Origin: Sphingobacterium sp.
Lineage (GTDB): Bacteria; Bacteroidota; Bacteroidia; Sphingobacteriales; Sphingobacteriaceae
Reading direction: 5' to 3'
Assembly (NCBI GenBank): GCA_031286695.1
Contig: JAITTY010000005.1
Location: 620,001-684,000 of the forward strand
Length of the DNA: 64,000 bases
In this document: piece after piece, positions 1 to 9,178 of the stretch
How the letters are laid out: every line of letters begins with the position of its first letter
Position numbering within the stretch: position 1 is the first letter of the stretch
The notes under the pieces: generated by a model
Told to the model about the DNA's origin: nothing
Database searches by the model: none
Seen by the model: only the letters and a program-made list of their open reading frames with translations
Translations under genes and position numbers: made by a program

Positions 1-2
1 CG

Positions 3-878
3 AGTCTGACCAAAGGGCAGCGCAATAAAAAAGAGCTATTGGCCATGCTGGTCAATCCGATAAATGGACTCAACCGACTTCTCGATGGACGCTGGGGCGA
101 TAAGGTCAAAGGTGCCGTTATCGACAGTTCTTTGGTGCACACCGAAGTTGAATTGGGACTAAGACGCTTTGACGCCAAGGAACACGACATATTAAATAAA
201 GGAAAAAATGACATATATGCACGTATCAAATTGATTTACACCAATGATGATTTGGACAAAAAGAAACCATTTGATGACTTCTTCCTCAACCTGGAACTTG
301 GATCAGATGACAGTTCCATCGTCAATGCGGTCAATGTTTATGCTTCGCTATATGGCAACCGTATTCTATCCAATTTAACAGGACGCCATCGTGGTATCGT
401 GTCTGCTCATTTCGATTTCTTACGTAATGAAGCTTTTTACTATGGATCGCAGAGTATCAACTATAATGTCTTTTCCAATTTCAATATCGGCAGCCGTACC
501 AAGCTGACAACGATTCTTGGTGGCGGTCCAGTGGTATTGGCCGCTGTCCCCGATCCCTATCTCCATTTTGGTGAAAGCCGCACCTACGACTATGGTCCTG
601 GAGCGGATGTTCGAGTTTCAGCCACTTTGAGCACATTAAACCGCTTTAAATTTGGTGTAGACTATCGTGGTGGGTATTTTGTAACGATCAGCGGCAACAA
701 GTCCCATCATTTTCTACATACGGCATCCACGAGCGCTTCCATGCGTATCTGGAAAAACTTTGGTGTCAACCTTTACTCCGGATACTTCAGATTGGAAGGT
801 CATTATCAAGACCATAACAATGTGAATAAAGACTATCCTTTTGTCCGGATAGCACTCGCCTACAACTCGGAATACTAA
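3..878 (+). CDS. DUF3943 outer-membrane-type protein (5' truncated by window)
   Basis: The reading frame is open from the first complete codon at base 3, so the N-terminus lies outside the window. The visible start contains the LVNPINGLNR...GRWGD signature that I associate with DUF3943. The rest is rich in alternating beta-strand patterns with aromatic residues and ends in a short EY tail, which suits an outer-membrane barrel. Role unknown. It converges on the L,D-transpeptidase gene and shares a bidirectional terminator with it. The TTG at 39 is not a credible start because coding sequence continues upstream. Confidence 0.7.
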   Translation, partial: SLTKGQRNKKELLAMLVNPINGLNRLLDGRWGDKVKGAVIDSSLVHTEVELGLRRFDAKEHDILNKGKNDIYARIKLIYTNDDLDKKKPFDDFFLNLELGSDDSSIVNAVNVYASLYGNRILSNLTGRHRGIVSAHFDFLRNEAFYYGSQSINYNVFSNFNIGSRTKLTTILGGGPVVLAAVPDPYLHFGESRTYDYGPGADVRVSATLSTLNRFKFGVDYRGGYFVTISGNKSHHFLHTASTSASMRIWKNFGVNLYSGYFRLEGHYQDHNNVNKDYPFVRIALAYNSEY

Positions 879-883
879 CTAAT

Positions 884-919
884 AAAAAAGGCTTAACGTA
901 TCGAGTTAAGCCTTTTTTA
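884..919. terminator. Bidirectional intrinsic terminator
   Basis: Perfect 9-bp stem AGGCTTAAC (889-897) / GTTAAGCCT (905-913) with a 7-nt loop, A-run before and T-run after. It sits between two convergent genes, and the stop codon of the minus-strand gene abuts it. Confidence 0.9.
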
Positions 920-2368
920 TTAGTTAGTCCAATATTTCTTTAACGCCTCTTTCAATCGAGGATCGTAACCGTAGATATCAGGATACGTAACAATTTTTCC
1001 GTCGTCATCCAACCAGGTTGTATAATAGTTGATATAAACTGGCATCTGGCGTTTTAGTGTTACCCAACGCGACTTCGATATCGAATCTGTCGTAATTTCC
1101 TTTGCAATTTTTTCGGCCTGCTTTTCATTATTAACAAGGTAAGATGCCAGATCAACAGGTTTTTCCACCCGCACACAGCCGTGGCTTACAGCGCGATTGC
1201 TTTGTCCAAACATTTGTTTTGCAGGTGTGTCGTGCAGATAAATAGAATATGGGTTCTCAAACAGAAACTTCACATTCCCTAATGAATTATCCGAACCGGG
1301 ATTCTGTTTAAAACGGAAATTTTCGACAGAATCCGAATTCCAATTGACCGTTGCAGGATCCACTTGTTTACCTTTGTAATAAGCAACCATATTGCGCGAT
1401 GCCAAATAGTTTGGATTATTTCGGACACTTGCCAACAACTCTTTTTTAACGATACTATTTGGGATGTTCCATACAGGATTCACTTGCATGGCATCCAACA
1501 TGCCCTGCATAACCGGAGTTTCATGGTTCTCGCCTTTTCGTGTATAGGCAGGATTTTCTGTTTCACCCACACATACATTCATCAATTGGCTTGTCTTTCC
1601 GTCTTCCATAATATGCAGCCGTTGTTCAGGGATATTTACAAAGACATATTTTTCTGGAAAATCCTCTCCCATCCAACGCAATTTTTCCAATACCATTAGA
1701 ACCTGGCTCCGTTGCGCACTAGATAGATTTCCGTTTTGCAGCAGATCCTGAAATTTACCATAGTATTGGTTTTTAGGTTGGATATCTGTCAAAACAGCTC
1801 CAATTTTCACACTGTCCAACAAGTGTACAACTTTACTATAGTTCATACGCTTTTGAGGGACAAAATATCGTCCATAAAGACGCTTAGGATTAACAACACC
1901 ATATTTTAGGCTGCTTACATAAGCTACAAGCCCATCAGTACTCAATAAGTCAAGCTTCGCCAATAAGGGATAAACTTCGGCAACATCTTTGCTTTTCAGT
2001 TTTCGAAGCGAAGATAATGTTTCCTTAATCGCAGTTGTATGGAAATAACTAGCTCGAATACCATGCGCATCACTCCGCTCAAAATAAGTTAACATGGTGT
2101 CAATACTACCATCAAAGAGGTGTTCGGCAATTAAAGTCATCCCTTCAGTAGAATCAGATAATTCCTTCATCCAGCTTGGATTAACCAGTTGGGATTTTTC
2201 TTTGCCATACACTTCATGGAAAACTTTTACATAGGCTGCTGTGTCAAAATCCTTATAGGACTTATTTTCAAACCCCTTCGCCAAAACGTCGCCATAAGTC
2301 GGAGGATTATCCTTACAAGAAAAAAATACTACTGAAACAAATGAAATAAAAACTAAAAATCGTAACAT
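920..2368 (-). CDS. L,D-transpeptidase, YkuD family, putative lipoprotein
   Basis: Likely cross-links peptidoglycan in the periplasm. The YkuD core is in the C-terminal half: VNIPEQRLHIMEDG, then NPVWNIPNSIVKKELL, then the catalytic SHGCVRV motif with the nucleophile near Cys398. About 280 residues precede the core, the long N-terminal region typical of Bacteroidota and YcbB-like L,D-transpeptidases. I start at the Met encoded at 2368 (482 aa) because it begins a signal peptide ending FFSC, a loose lipobox with Cys near residue 19. The upstream in-frame ATG at 2413 lies inside a leader hairpin and only about 10 nt from a TATCTTTG -7 element. Confidence 0.88.
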   Translation of the reverse strand: MLRFLVFISFVSVVFFSCKDNPPTYGDVLAKGFENKSYKDFDTAAYVKVFHEVYGKEKSQLVNPSWMKELSDSTEGMTLIAEHLFDGSIDTMLTYFERSDAHGIRASYFHTTAIKETLSSLRKLKSKDVAEVYPLLAKLDLLSTDGLVAYVSSLKYGVVNPKRLYGRYFVPQKRMNYSKVVHLLDSVKIGAVLTDIQPKNQYYGKFQDLLQNGNLSSAQRSQVLMVLEKLRWMGEDFPEKYVFVNIPEQRLHIMEDGKTSQLMNVCVGETENPAYTRKGENHETPVMQGMLDAMQVNPVWNIPNSIVKKELLASVRNNPNYLASRNMVAYYKGKQVDPATVNWNSDSVENFRFKQNPGSDNSLGNVKFLFENPYSIYLHDTPAKQMFGQSNRAVSHGCVRVEKPVDLASYLVNNEKQAEKIAKEITTDSISKSRWVTLKRQMPVYINYYTTWLDDDGKIVTYPDIYGYDPRLKEALKKYWTN

Positions 2369-2390
2369 ATTACAAATCGTGAAAAAGAAA

Positions 2391-2431
2391 TGGCTTCGCA
2401 ATAATGAAGCCATTTTCTGAGGACAAAGATA
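2391..2431 (-). promoter_or_regulatory. Putative -7 element and leader hairpin of L,D-transpeptidase gene
   Basis: Minus strand reads TATCTTTG (2424-2431), matching the Bacteroidota -7 consensus TAnnTTTG. I see no TTTG at the usual -33 distance. Just downstream is an inverted repeat ATGGCTTC (2407-2414) / GAAGCCAT (2391-2398) with an 8-nt loop, which would form a hairpin about 25 nt before the chosen start codon. Confidence 0.45.
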
Positions 2432-2482
2432 AATAATTCTTATTGTCTAAAGAATCTTACCTGTCATTGAATCACTACAGAA

Positions 2483-3493
2483 TCAATCACTGTATTTTTT
2501 TAGGAAATCTTCGAGCAATTCCACCATCTCGGTATTCCCCAAAAATGCCGCAGAACGCTGATGTAAAGTTTTGGGTTCAATAGTTAAAATACGTTGGGAT
2601 CCATTGGAAGCTTTGCCTCCAGCTTGTTCGATGATAAAGGCAATAGGGTTACATTCATACATCAATCTAAGTTTCCCATTTGGGTGAGCAGAAGTCGTTG
2701 GATAAAGAAATATTCCACCCTTGAGTAGATTGCGGTGAATATCGGCCACCATTGAACCAATATAGCGCGACGCATACGGACGTTGTGTTGCACTATCTTC
2801 CATTTGGCAATATTTGATATATTGCTTGACGCCGTTTGGAAATTTGGAATAATTTCCCTCGTTAATCGAATAAATTTGGCCCGAAGCCGGAATTTTCATA
2901 TCAGGATGAGATAAACAAAATTCACCGATAGAAGGGTCCAATGTGAAGCCATTTACCCCCTTTCCCGTCGTGTATACCAACATTGTTGAACTTCCGTAGA
3001 TCACATAACCAGCGGCGACCTGTTTCGTGCCATGCTGTAAAATATCATTGCTGTTACAAGAGACACCTGTATCAGAAATTCGTCGATAAATGGAAAAAAT
3101 CGTTCCTACAGATACGTTGACATCGATATTGCTTGAACCGTCCAACGGGTCAATACAGACAATATATTTGGCGTTTTTGGAAACCCCTGATTGGATATAA
3201 ACCGGATTTTCATGTTCTTCAGACGCAACCACACAGCACTCGCCTCCACTTTGAAGCGCTTTAATAAACTGTTCATCAGCGTAAACATCCAGTTTCTTTT
3301 GTCCCTCCCCCTGCACATTGACCTGTCCTGCGTCGCCTAAAATATCAACTAATCCGGCCTTATTAACCTCCCTATTTACAATCTTTGCCGCGATTCCAAT
3401 ATCGCGTAATAGACGGGAGAGCTCCCCTTTGGCATACGGAAAATCGGCCTGTTTTTCAATGATAAATTGACCTAGTGTAGTTATACCACTCAT
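2483..3493 (-). CDS. fbp: Fructose-1,6-bisphosphatase, class 1
   Basis: Gluconeogenic hydrolysis of fructose-1,6-bisphosphate to fructose-6-phosphate, Mg-dependent, cytosolic. The metal and phosphate site [10 protein letters not shown] is present, followed by [12 protein letters not shown]. The substrate-binding stretch [23 protein letters not shown] and the C-terminal [20 protein letters not shown] are also intact. Length 336 aa equals the usual class 1 length (about 330). Start ATG at 3493 follows a consensus promoter. Monocistronic, with no close partner. Confidence 0.97.
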   Translation of the reverse strand: MSGITTLGQFIIEKQADFPYAKGELSRLLRDIGIAAKIVNREVNKAGLVDILGDAGQVNVQGEGQKKLDVYADEQFIKALQSGGECCVVASEEHENPVYIQSGVSKNAKYIVCIDPLDGSSNIDVNVSVGTIFSIYRRISDTGVSCNSNDILQHGTKQVAAGYVIYGSSTMLVYTTGKGVNGFTLDPSIGEFCLSHPDMKIPASGQIYSINEGNYSKFPNGVKQYIKYCQMEDSATQRPYASRYIGSMVADIHRNLLKGGIFLYPTTSAHPNGKLRLMYECNPIAFIIEQAGGKASNGSQRILTIEPKTLHQRSAAFLGNTEMVELLEDFLKKYSD

Positions 3494-3521
3494 AATGTTG
3501 TTTTATTGGATATTTGTTGCA

Positions 3522-3554
3522 CAAAGCTAAAAAAGTTAAACAAACTTTAGCAAA
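3522..3554 (-). promoter_or_regulatory. Consensus Bacteroidota promoter of fbp
   Basis: On the minus strand TTTG (3551-3554), 21 nt, then TAGCTTTG (3522-3529). This matches TTTG-N19-21-TAnnTTTG, about 28 nt upstream of the fbp start. Confidence 0.75.
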
Positions 3555-3762
3555 TACATCCTTCTCATATTTAGCATTTTAGCAAACTAAATACGCAATC
3601 GATTGCGCCAAATTTTAAAAACTATTCTTTGCTAAAACGATTATTAGCTATTAAAAAAATAATAAAAGCCTAAAAGCACTGGATAAATTTCAAATAACAA
3701 CTAGGAGAAAAAAAACAAAAAATGCTAAGTATTTGGTAATTTTGGCTAAATATTTTGATACA

Positions 3763-3996
3763 ATGCAACAACTTTTACAACTTATCGAAAAGGAAAAATT
3801 AGGCAATCAGCTGGCAAAACAACACACCTTGATCATCGACGATAAACAGGTCGTTCATGGCGCCCTATTCATCATAAAAACTGCTCGAAAAACATTTAAG
3901 CTGATGATCCCTGCTCCTTTTCACGAAGAAATCCTGAAAAATAACGTAACGGTCAGTACCTTGATCAAACACCCGCAAGTGATGCTTTTATCTTAA
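3763..3996 (+). CDS. Small hypothetical protein, 77 aa
   Basis: Not recognised. Starts MQQLLQLIEKEKLGNQ and is mostly helical at the N-terminus, then beta-rich with no Cys or obvious motif and no signal peptide. The ATG at 3763 is preferred over an in-frame TTG at 3733, because a TAATTTTG -7 element (3737-3744) overlaps the TTG and leaves a leader of about 10 nt. Stands alone between fbp (divergent) and the copper ATPase. Confidence 0.6.
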   Translation: MQQLLQLIEKEKLGNQLAKQHTLIIDDKQVVHGALFIIKTARKTFKLMIPAPFHEEILKNNVTVSTLIKHPQVMLLS

Positions 3997-4172
3997 TTTC
4001 AGAGATATCCACGTTCCTGCTTATCCCATAAGCAAACAAAATGGGCCGCGATTTTGTTTATCATAGCGTGATTTGGGTAGAATTCTTTTGACATCACTTT
4101 CCGTCATCTAAAGGTGATAAAACCAGTTCTGTCGACACGATAGACGCCTACCGAAAAGACAGATTATTAAGG

Positions 4173-4212
4173 GGAAATTTTACAAGAAATTCGGATAATA
4201 GTGTAAAATTCC
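4173..4212. promoter_or_regulatory. Inverted repeat upstream of copper ATPase
   Basis: GGAAATTTTACA (4173-4184) and TGTAAAATTCC (4202-4212) are complementary apart from one extra A, with a 17-nt spacer. It ends 41 nt before the ATG, so it could be an operator or a leader hairpin. No regulator gene is adjacent. Confidence 0.35.
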
Positions 4213-4253
4213 TTCCAATATAACCTTTAGCTTTATTCAACAAAGACAACGCT

Positions 4254-7004
4254 ATGCAACACCACTATAAACTTTCTGGCATGTCCTGCGATGGATGTAG
4301 AACAACGATCGAACAGAAATTGAACGAGCTCCCTGGAGTACATGCCACTGTCACTCTGGATCCACCTGCCATGACAATAGCCGCTCAGAACCATATTCCG
4401 CTACAACAATTACAGGAAATAATATCCACATTGGGGCCATATCAGGTCAGCGAATCAGATGAGCATCCTATTGATACACCATCCGGTCTATCCTTGGCGG
4501 AGCAAACCGCTGATAAATACGGCTGTCCTATGCATTGCGAAGGCGACAAGCTTTATGACTCACCAGGAAACTGCCCTGTATGTGGGATGCATTTGGTGAA
4601 ACACGATTCAGCCTCACACAGCGATCGAGAACATCAACATGACCCGCCCATTCAGTCAAATACAACAGTTCCTTCACCCCATAGTCACGTCAACAACCAT
4701 CATAATACTACAAATCAATCAAAGACAGCATCTCTGGCTGGCAAAACAATTGACAGCACATCTTTGGATAAATACTATTGCCCTATGCATTGTGAGGGCG
4801 ACAAACTTTATAACGAACCTGGAAACTGCCCTGTATGCGGCATGAACCTGGAAAAGGTCCCCATGTTAAAGACAGACCTTCAATATACCTGCCCCATGCA
4901 TCCGGAGATTGTGCAAGATCATCCGGGAAATTGTCCCATATGCGGCATGGACCTGGTCCCTATAGCCAATGGAAATGACGAGGCAGACGATCAGACCTAT
5001 CGTGATCTGCGTATGAAATTATGGGTTTCTTTGCTATTTACGGTTCCTATATTTGTACTTTCCATGGGCGAAATGCTTCCGGGCAATCCAATAGGCAAAA
5101 TTATTCCTCCAAGTTGGTCGGGATGGGTACAGCTGGTGCTATCTTTACCAGTTGTTTTCTATACCTGCTGGTCTTTTTTTCAACGGGGTTGGATATCTTT
5201 CAAAACCTGGCGGCTTAATATGTTTAGTCTGATTGCACTTGGTGCTGGAGCTGCGTTTGTCTATAGTTTGGTTGGCCTATTTTTTCCGCAGATCTTTCCT
5301 GCAGAATTAAAAAATCATCATGGTTACATTGCGCTTTACTTCGAGTCTGTTACCGTTATTCTAACACTGGTATTGTTAGGCCAAGTAATGGAAGCTAAAG
5401 CACATTCCAAAACTAATTCAGCAATCAAAGAGCTGATTAAATTGAGTCCTTCGGAAGCCACCCGCGTAGAAAATGGAATCGATAAAAAAATTGGTATCGA
5501 TCAAATCCAGCTAGGAGATATACTCAAAGTAAAACCTGGCGACAAAATTCCTGTAGACGGTCAGATTACGGATGGTAACAGCAGTATTGACGAATCCATG
5601 CTGACTGGCGAACCCATACCAGTGGAAAAACAACAGGGCGATCATGTCAGTTCGGGAACAATCAATGGCGACCGAAGTTTCCTTATGAAAGCGGAGCGCA
5701 TTGGTTCAGATACACTCCTGGCTCAGATTATTCAAATGGTCAACGATGCAAGCAGAAGCAAAGCACCCATTCAGCGATTAACAGATAAAGTCTCCGAAAT
5801 ATTTGTTCCGATTGTCATTATCATAGCAATTTTGACATTTTTTACCTGGTGGCTTTGGGCTCCCTCTGCGTCTTTAGCATTCGGTTTTGCCAATGCACTT
5901 GCCGTACTTATTGTTGCTTGCCCTTGTGCACTGGGACTCGCTACGCCGATGTCCGTGATGGTTGGCGTCGGTAAAGGTGCGAAACATGGTATCCTCATCA
6001 AAGATGCCAGCGCACTGGAAAAAATGAATCAGGTGGATGTGATACTAACAGATAAAACAGGCACCATCACCGAAGGAAAACCCACCGTTGATGATATTCA
6101 GCCGAACTCATCCAGCAGCAAAGACGAAATATTGTCTTTGGCCGCCGCGTTAAATGCCAATAGTACACATCCTTTGGGTCATGCTATTATCGAAAGAGCC
6201 AAAAAAGAAAATAGTAGCACAGACAGTAAAGTCGTCGATTTCGAAAATGTTGCCGGACAGGGCATAAAGGGAAACATAGCGGGGAATAGTATCGCGCTTG
6301 GCAATCAACTGTTGATGGAGTCTATCGGTATAGCAATTCCGCATGACATCAAGCGAATGGCCGAAGATGCGCAATCGAAGGGAAAAACGGTGTCCTTCCT
6401 TGCAAAAGGGAATAACTTATTGGGATACTTTAGTATATCAGATCAAATAAAGGCTTCTTCGAAGCGGGCAATTCAATACCTCCTACAGCATCATGTCGAT
6501 GTGGTTATGCTGACAGGGGACAATATCCATACGGCGAGGGCTGTCGCCGAACAAGTCGGCATCAAACATTTCAAGGCCAATGCGCTGCCCAAAGACAAGT
6601 TGCAGGAAATTCACGCATTGCAGCAAAAAGGTCATGTAGTCGCCATGGCCGGCGATGGGATCAATGACGCCCCTGCCCTTGCTCAGGCCGATATTGGCAT
6701 TGCCATGGGCACCGGTACAGATGTCGCGATACAAAGTGCTTCACTAACTTTATTGAAAGGAGATCTCACTGGAATTGCCAAGGCAAAAGTACTGAGTCAC
6801 AAACTGCTTCGTAATATTAAGGAAAACCTAGGTTTTGCCTTTGTCTATAATATACTCGGTATTCCATTGGCGGCTGGACTGTTATATCCATCCTTCGGAA
6901 TACTACTGTCACCGATGATTGCTGCCGCTGCAATGAGTTTCAGTTCAGTTTCGGTTATCTTAAATTCCCTACGCTTAAATCGTGCAAAGATCGACATCGA
7001 TTAA
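4254..7004 (+). CDS. copA: Copper-exporting P1B-type ATPase with HMA and three heavy-metal-binding modules
   Basis: Exports Cu(+) across the inner membrane using ATP. An N-terminal HMA domain (Cys12-x-x-Cys15 in MSCDGC) is followed by three CPMH...PGNCP(V/I)CGM modules starting near residues 90, 177 and 213, with a His-rich linker between the first two. Then come paired helices, the TGEP actuator loop, membrane metal-site CPC (556-558), phosphorylation Asp600 in DKTGT, the STHPLGH motif and hinge GDGIND (Asp801). At 916 aa it is longer than a standard CopA because of the repeated modules. Monocistronic. A silver role cannot be excluded. Confidence 0.93.
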   Translation: MQHHYKLSGMSCDGCRTTIEQKLNELPGVHATVTLDPPAMTIAAQNHIPLQQLQEIISTLGPYQVSESDEHPIDTPSGLSLAEQTADKYGCPMHCEGDKLYDSPGNCPVCGMHLVKHDSASHSDREHQHDPPIQSNTTVPSPHSHVNNHHNTTNQSKTASLAGKTIDSTSLDKYYCPMHCEGDKLYNEPGNCPVCGMNLEKVPMLKTDLQYTCPMHPEIVQDHPGNCPICGMDLVPIANGNDEADDQTYRDLRMKLWVSLLFTVPIFVLSMGEMLPGNPIGKIIPPSWSGWVQLVLSLPVVFYTCWSFFQRGWISFKTWRLNMFSLIALGAGAAFVYSLVGLFFPQIFPAELKNHHGYIALYFESVTVILTLVLLGQVMEAKAHSKTNSAIKELIKLSPSEATRVENGIDKKIGIDQIQLGDILKVKPGDKIPVDGQITDGNSSIDESMLTGEPIPVEKQQGDHVSSGTINGDRSFLMKAERIGSDTLLAQIIQMVNDASRSKAPIQRLTDKVSEIFVPIVIIIAILTFFTWWLWAPSASLAFGFANALAVLIVACPCALGLATPMSVMVGVGKGAKHGILIKDASALEKMNQVDVILTDKTGTITEGKPTVDDIQPNSSSSKDEILSLAAALNANSTHPLGHAIIERAKKENSSTDSKVVDFENVAGQGIKGNIAGNSIALGNQLLMESIGIAIPHDIKRMAEDAQSKGKTVSFLAKGNNLLGYFSISDQIKASSKRAIQYLLQHHVDVVMLTGDNIHTARAVAEQVGIKHFKANALPKDKLQEIHALQQKGHVVAMAGDGINDAPALAQADIGIAMGTGTDVAIQSASLTLLKGDLTGIAKAKVLSHKLLRNIKENLGFAFVYNILGIPLAAGLLYPSFGILLSPMIAAAAMSFSSVSVILNSLRLNRAKIDID

Positions 7005-7059
7005 AAACAGATATTCCCTATATTCGCTGTTATAATAACGACATATAGTTTATAGGAAC

Positions 7060-7338
7060 ATGCGTAATATCTTTTTAATCTTAATTACGGTTATCATCAC
7101 AGTTGTCTGTGTTAAGAATCCGCAATCGGTCCAGCTCAATTTTCTCGGGGCAACACAGATCGCACTATGGAAGCTGCTATTGGCCTTTTTTATTGCCGGG
7201 ATCGCATTTGTATCCCTACTAAAAATCGGAAAAAAGAAACAGCAGGTGTATGAACAGGAAGATTTGGACGAATCGGGTGAAGAAAACAACGACCAGAAGT
7301 CCCAATTATCGGATGAAGACCGAGAATTTCTCTCCTAA
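7060..7338 (+). CDS. LapA-domain (DUF1049) small membrane protein
   Basis: 92 aa. Two hydrophobic helices (about residues 2-20 and 33-55) are separated by KNPQSVQLNFLGATQIALW, the spacing and NPQSVxLNFLG signature of the LapA/DUF1049 family of inner-membrane proteins linked to envelope lipopolysaccharide assembly. A basic KIGKKK stretch and an acidic, charged cytoplasmic tail follow. It lies 55 nt downstream of the copper ATPase and could be co-transcribed with it. Function in this organism is unknown. Confidence 0.75.
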   Translation: MRNIFLILITVIITVVCVKNPQSVQLNFLGATQIALWKLLLAFFIAGIAFVSLLKIGKKKQQVYEQEDLDESGEENNDQKSQLSDEDREFLS

Positions 7339-7403
7339 AAGAAAAAATAAATCACTAAAAATGAAGCCCTAAAGAGCCAGGACGCATTTTTATCACACAA
7401 ATA

Positions 7404-7435
7404 CTTGCGCGGAATAGGGATTAACCCTATCTTTG
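7404..7435 (+). promoter_or_regulatory. Putative promoter of tRNA-Lys
   Basis: CTTG (7404-7407), 20 nt, then TATCTTTG (7428-7435). One mismatch to TTTG-N19-21-TAnnTTTG, 45 nt before the mature tRNA 5' end. It includes the palindrome ATAGGG-attaa-CCCTAT. Confidence 0.55.
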
Positions 7436-7479
7436 CATCACTTCAAACAAGGAACGGTAGTTCAAAAACAAAGAAGTAA

Positions 7480-7552
7480 GATTCCGTAGCTCAGCTGGTA
7501 GAGCAATACACTTTTAATGTATGGGTCCTGGGTTCGAATCCCAGCGGGATCA
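7480..7552 (+). tRNA. tRNA-Lys (anticodon TTT)
   Basis: Cloverleaf is visible: acceptor GATTCCG pairs with CGGGATC, D-arm GCTCAGCTGGTAGAGC, anticodon loop CTTTTAA giving UUU, T-arm CTGGGTTCGAATCCCAG. CCA is not encoded. The 3' end is the core of the island attachment site, repeated at 23779-23793. The integrating element has rebuilt the 3' end without changing the tRNA. Confidence 0.97.
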
Positions 7553-7553
7553 C
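7539..7553. other. attL-side attachment repeat
   Basis: 15-bp TCCCAGCGGGATCAC inside the T-arm and acceptor of tRNA-Lys, identical to 23779-23793. Confidence 0.88.
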
Positions 7554-7565
7554 TGAGTATCAAAC

Positions 7566-7590
7566 AAAAGCGCACTTATAGTGCGCTTTT
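7566..7590 (+). terminator. Island-borne terminator behind tRNA-Lys
   Basis: Perfect 10-bp stem AAAAGCGCAC / GTGCGCTTTT with a TTATA loop, 13 nt after the tRNA. It replaces the native terminator, which now lies beyond the right att site at about 23.8 kb. Confidence 0.85.
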
Positions 7591-7661
7591 GTCGTTTAAG
7601 GCCATTTTAACGGCGCTTTTTCATAAAAGTCGTATCAAAATAAAGCAAAATATGTCGATCC

Positions 7662-7712
7662 TTATGGTGACCAGTTTGGTGACCCAATTTTAAATCCGAA
7701 ATTGGGTCACCA
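7662..7712. promoter_or_regulatory. GGTGACC repeats and 14-bp inverted repeat before integrase
   Basis: Direct copies of GGTGACC at 7666-7672 and 7678-7684. The second opens a perfect inverted repeat TGGTGACCCAATTT (7677-7690) / AAATTGGGTCACCA (7699-7712) with an 8-nt spacer. TTATGGTGACCA (7662-7673) recurs at 23697-23708 near the right end. Likely recombinase or directionality-factor binding sites (inference). Confidence 0.55.
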
Positions 7713-7811
7713 GATTTCCATAACGACTTGTGTGGCGTGAGTTTTAAGGAAAATCATGTGTTTTTCCGGCAAGGAGCCGGGAAATATTTGATCACCTTTA
7801 ATGCTTACACA

Positions 7812-9101
7812 ATGAAAAGCAACCAAAAGCTTTTGATCATGTTTTGGCTTAGAAAAGGCAAAACGACAAAAAAGGACGGAACAGCGCCTCTTTACGCCAG
7901 AGTAACTATCGACGGCGAACCTGAAGAAATTTCAACCTCAATTAAGATTAGATCTGAGCATTGGGACACGAAAACGAAGCGTCATACCGAACCAACCACG
8001 GAAGGCCGAAAAGCCAACCTCGAAATTGCGCAGATAGAAATTGACCTTGACCGCTTTTTTACAGTTCTCCAATCTCAACATGATCGGGTCACACCTTTGA
8101 TGCTCAAACAAGCGTACATGGAATACAGGCATCCTACAAAAAAAATTGTAGAACCTCCTCCCGTTGATCACACCTTAATTAAGCAATTTGAAAAATTCAT
8201 AATAAAATTCGAGAAGCAGGTGAAAAAGGGCCATCGGTCTAACGAAACACTGAAACATTGGAGAACGGCCAAAAATAAGACGGAACAGTTCCTGAACCAC
8301 AGCCTGGAAATTACAGACATTTCTCTTTCAGAAATCAAATATGCTTTCGCAGAAGAATTTCACGACTTCCATACCTTAGATGCAGAAGAAACAATTTCCG
8401 ACGTTACTGCTAAAGGGTATTTAAAAAAGATCAAACAGATTCTAAAAGGATGCGCAAACAGGGATTTTATTCCTAAAAATCCAATACATGACTATTGTTG
8501 TTCAGTAGAAGAAAAAGAAATTGTCCCATTGGAAATGTTTGAGATCCAAAAAATTCTCAATAAAGAACTTCCTATTAACAGACTTTCCGAGGTACGGGAC
8601 GCTTTTATTTTCCAGATTTTTACAGGATTTGCATTTCAGGATATATACTCCTTGACTCCAGATAATATTGAATTGGTGGGAATTAATGCTGAAAGGTGGC
8701 TTATCAAGGATCGAGGAAAGACTGGAGTACTTGAAATGGTACCCATTTTGCCAATTATTGAAGATCTAATTGATAAGTATAAAAATCACCTCTACTGTAG
8801 ATCCAAGAACGTTTTAATTCCCGTTAATAGCAATGAAAGATATAATGGGTACCTTAAAGAAATAGCAACTATATGTGGTGTAAAAAGGGATTTAAATACA
8901 CATTTAGCCCGCCATACATTCGCCGATATCATGTTGAATGCAGGCGTACCCCTGGAAGATGTTGGAAGGATGCTTGGACACAAAAGTATCAGGACTACTC
9001 AACGTTACTGCCGCATAAGAAAACCAAGAATCAGTGAGAATATGGAATTGGCTAAACAAATTCTCTTTACAGAGACCGGGCAGCTTAGAAAAGTCGGCTA
9101 G
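7812..9101 (+). CDS. Tyrosine recombinase (site-specific integrase)
   Basis: Integrates and excises the island at tRNA-Lys. Arm-type N-terminal domain (FWLRKGKTTKKDGTAPLYARVTI...), a SAM-like core-binding domain, then a C-terminal catalytic domain with the Arg in SEVRDAF, Lys in DRGKTG, HLARH box, GHKS and the nucleophile Tyr in TTQRYCRI: a complete R-K-HxxR-H-Y set. 429 aa, usual for Bacteroidota integrases. The ATG at 7812 is chosen because the frame upstream overlaps the GGTGACC repeat area and lacks family-like sequence. Ends in a terminator facing the LRR gene. Confidence 0.93.
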   Translation: MKSNQKLLIMFWLRKGKTTKKDGTAPLYARVTIDGEPEEISTSIKIRSEHWDTKTKRHTEPTTEGRKANLEIAQIEIDLDRFFTVLQSQHDRVTPLMLKQAYMEYRHPTKKIVEPPPVDHTLIKQFEKFIIKFEKQVKKGHRSNETLKHWRTAKNKTEQFLNHSLEITDISLSEIKYAFAEEFHDFHTLDAEETISDVTAKGYLKKIKQILKGCANRDFIPKNPIHDYCCSVEEKEIVPLEMFEIQKILNKELPINRLSEVRDAFIFQIFTGFAFQDIYSLTPDNIELVGINAERWLIKDRGKTGVLEMVPILPIIEDLIDKYKNHLYCRSKNVLIPVNSNERYNGYLKEIATICGVKRDLNTHLARHTFADIMLNAGVPLEDVGRMLGHKSIRTTQRYCRIRKPRISENMELAKQILFTETGQLRKVG

Positions 9102-9138
9102 CTTATATTTGCTTTATACATGTAAATATCCTTTATAA

Positions 9139-9171
9139 AAATTGGCGATCTCAATATCAGATCGCCAATTT
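9139..9171. terminator. Bidirectional terminator
   Basis: 12-bp perfect stem AAATTGGCGATC (9139-9150) / GATCGCCAATTT (9160-9171), extendable by one T-A pair, between the convergent integrase and LRR genes. Confidence 0.85.
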
Positions 9172-9178
9172 CTATAAC

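Noticed and set aside
7413..7430. Palindrome ATAGGG-attaa-CCCTAT before tRNA-Lys as a terminator
   Set aside because: It overlaps the -7 region of the likely tRNA promoter and has no T-run.
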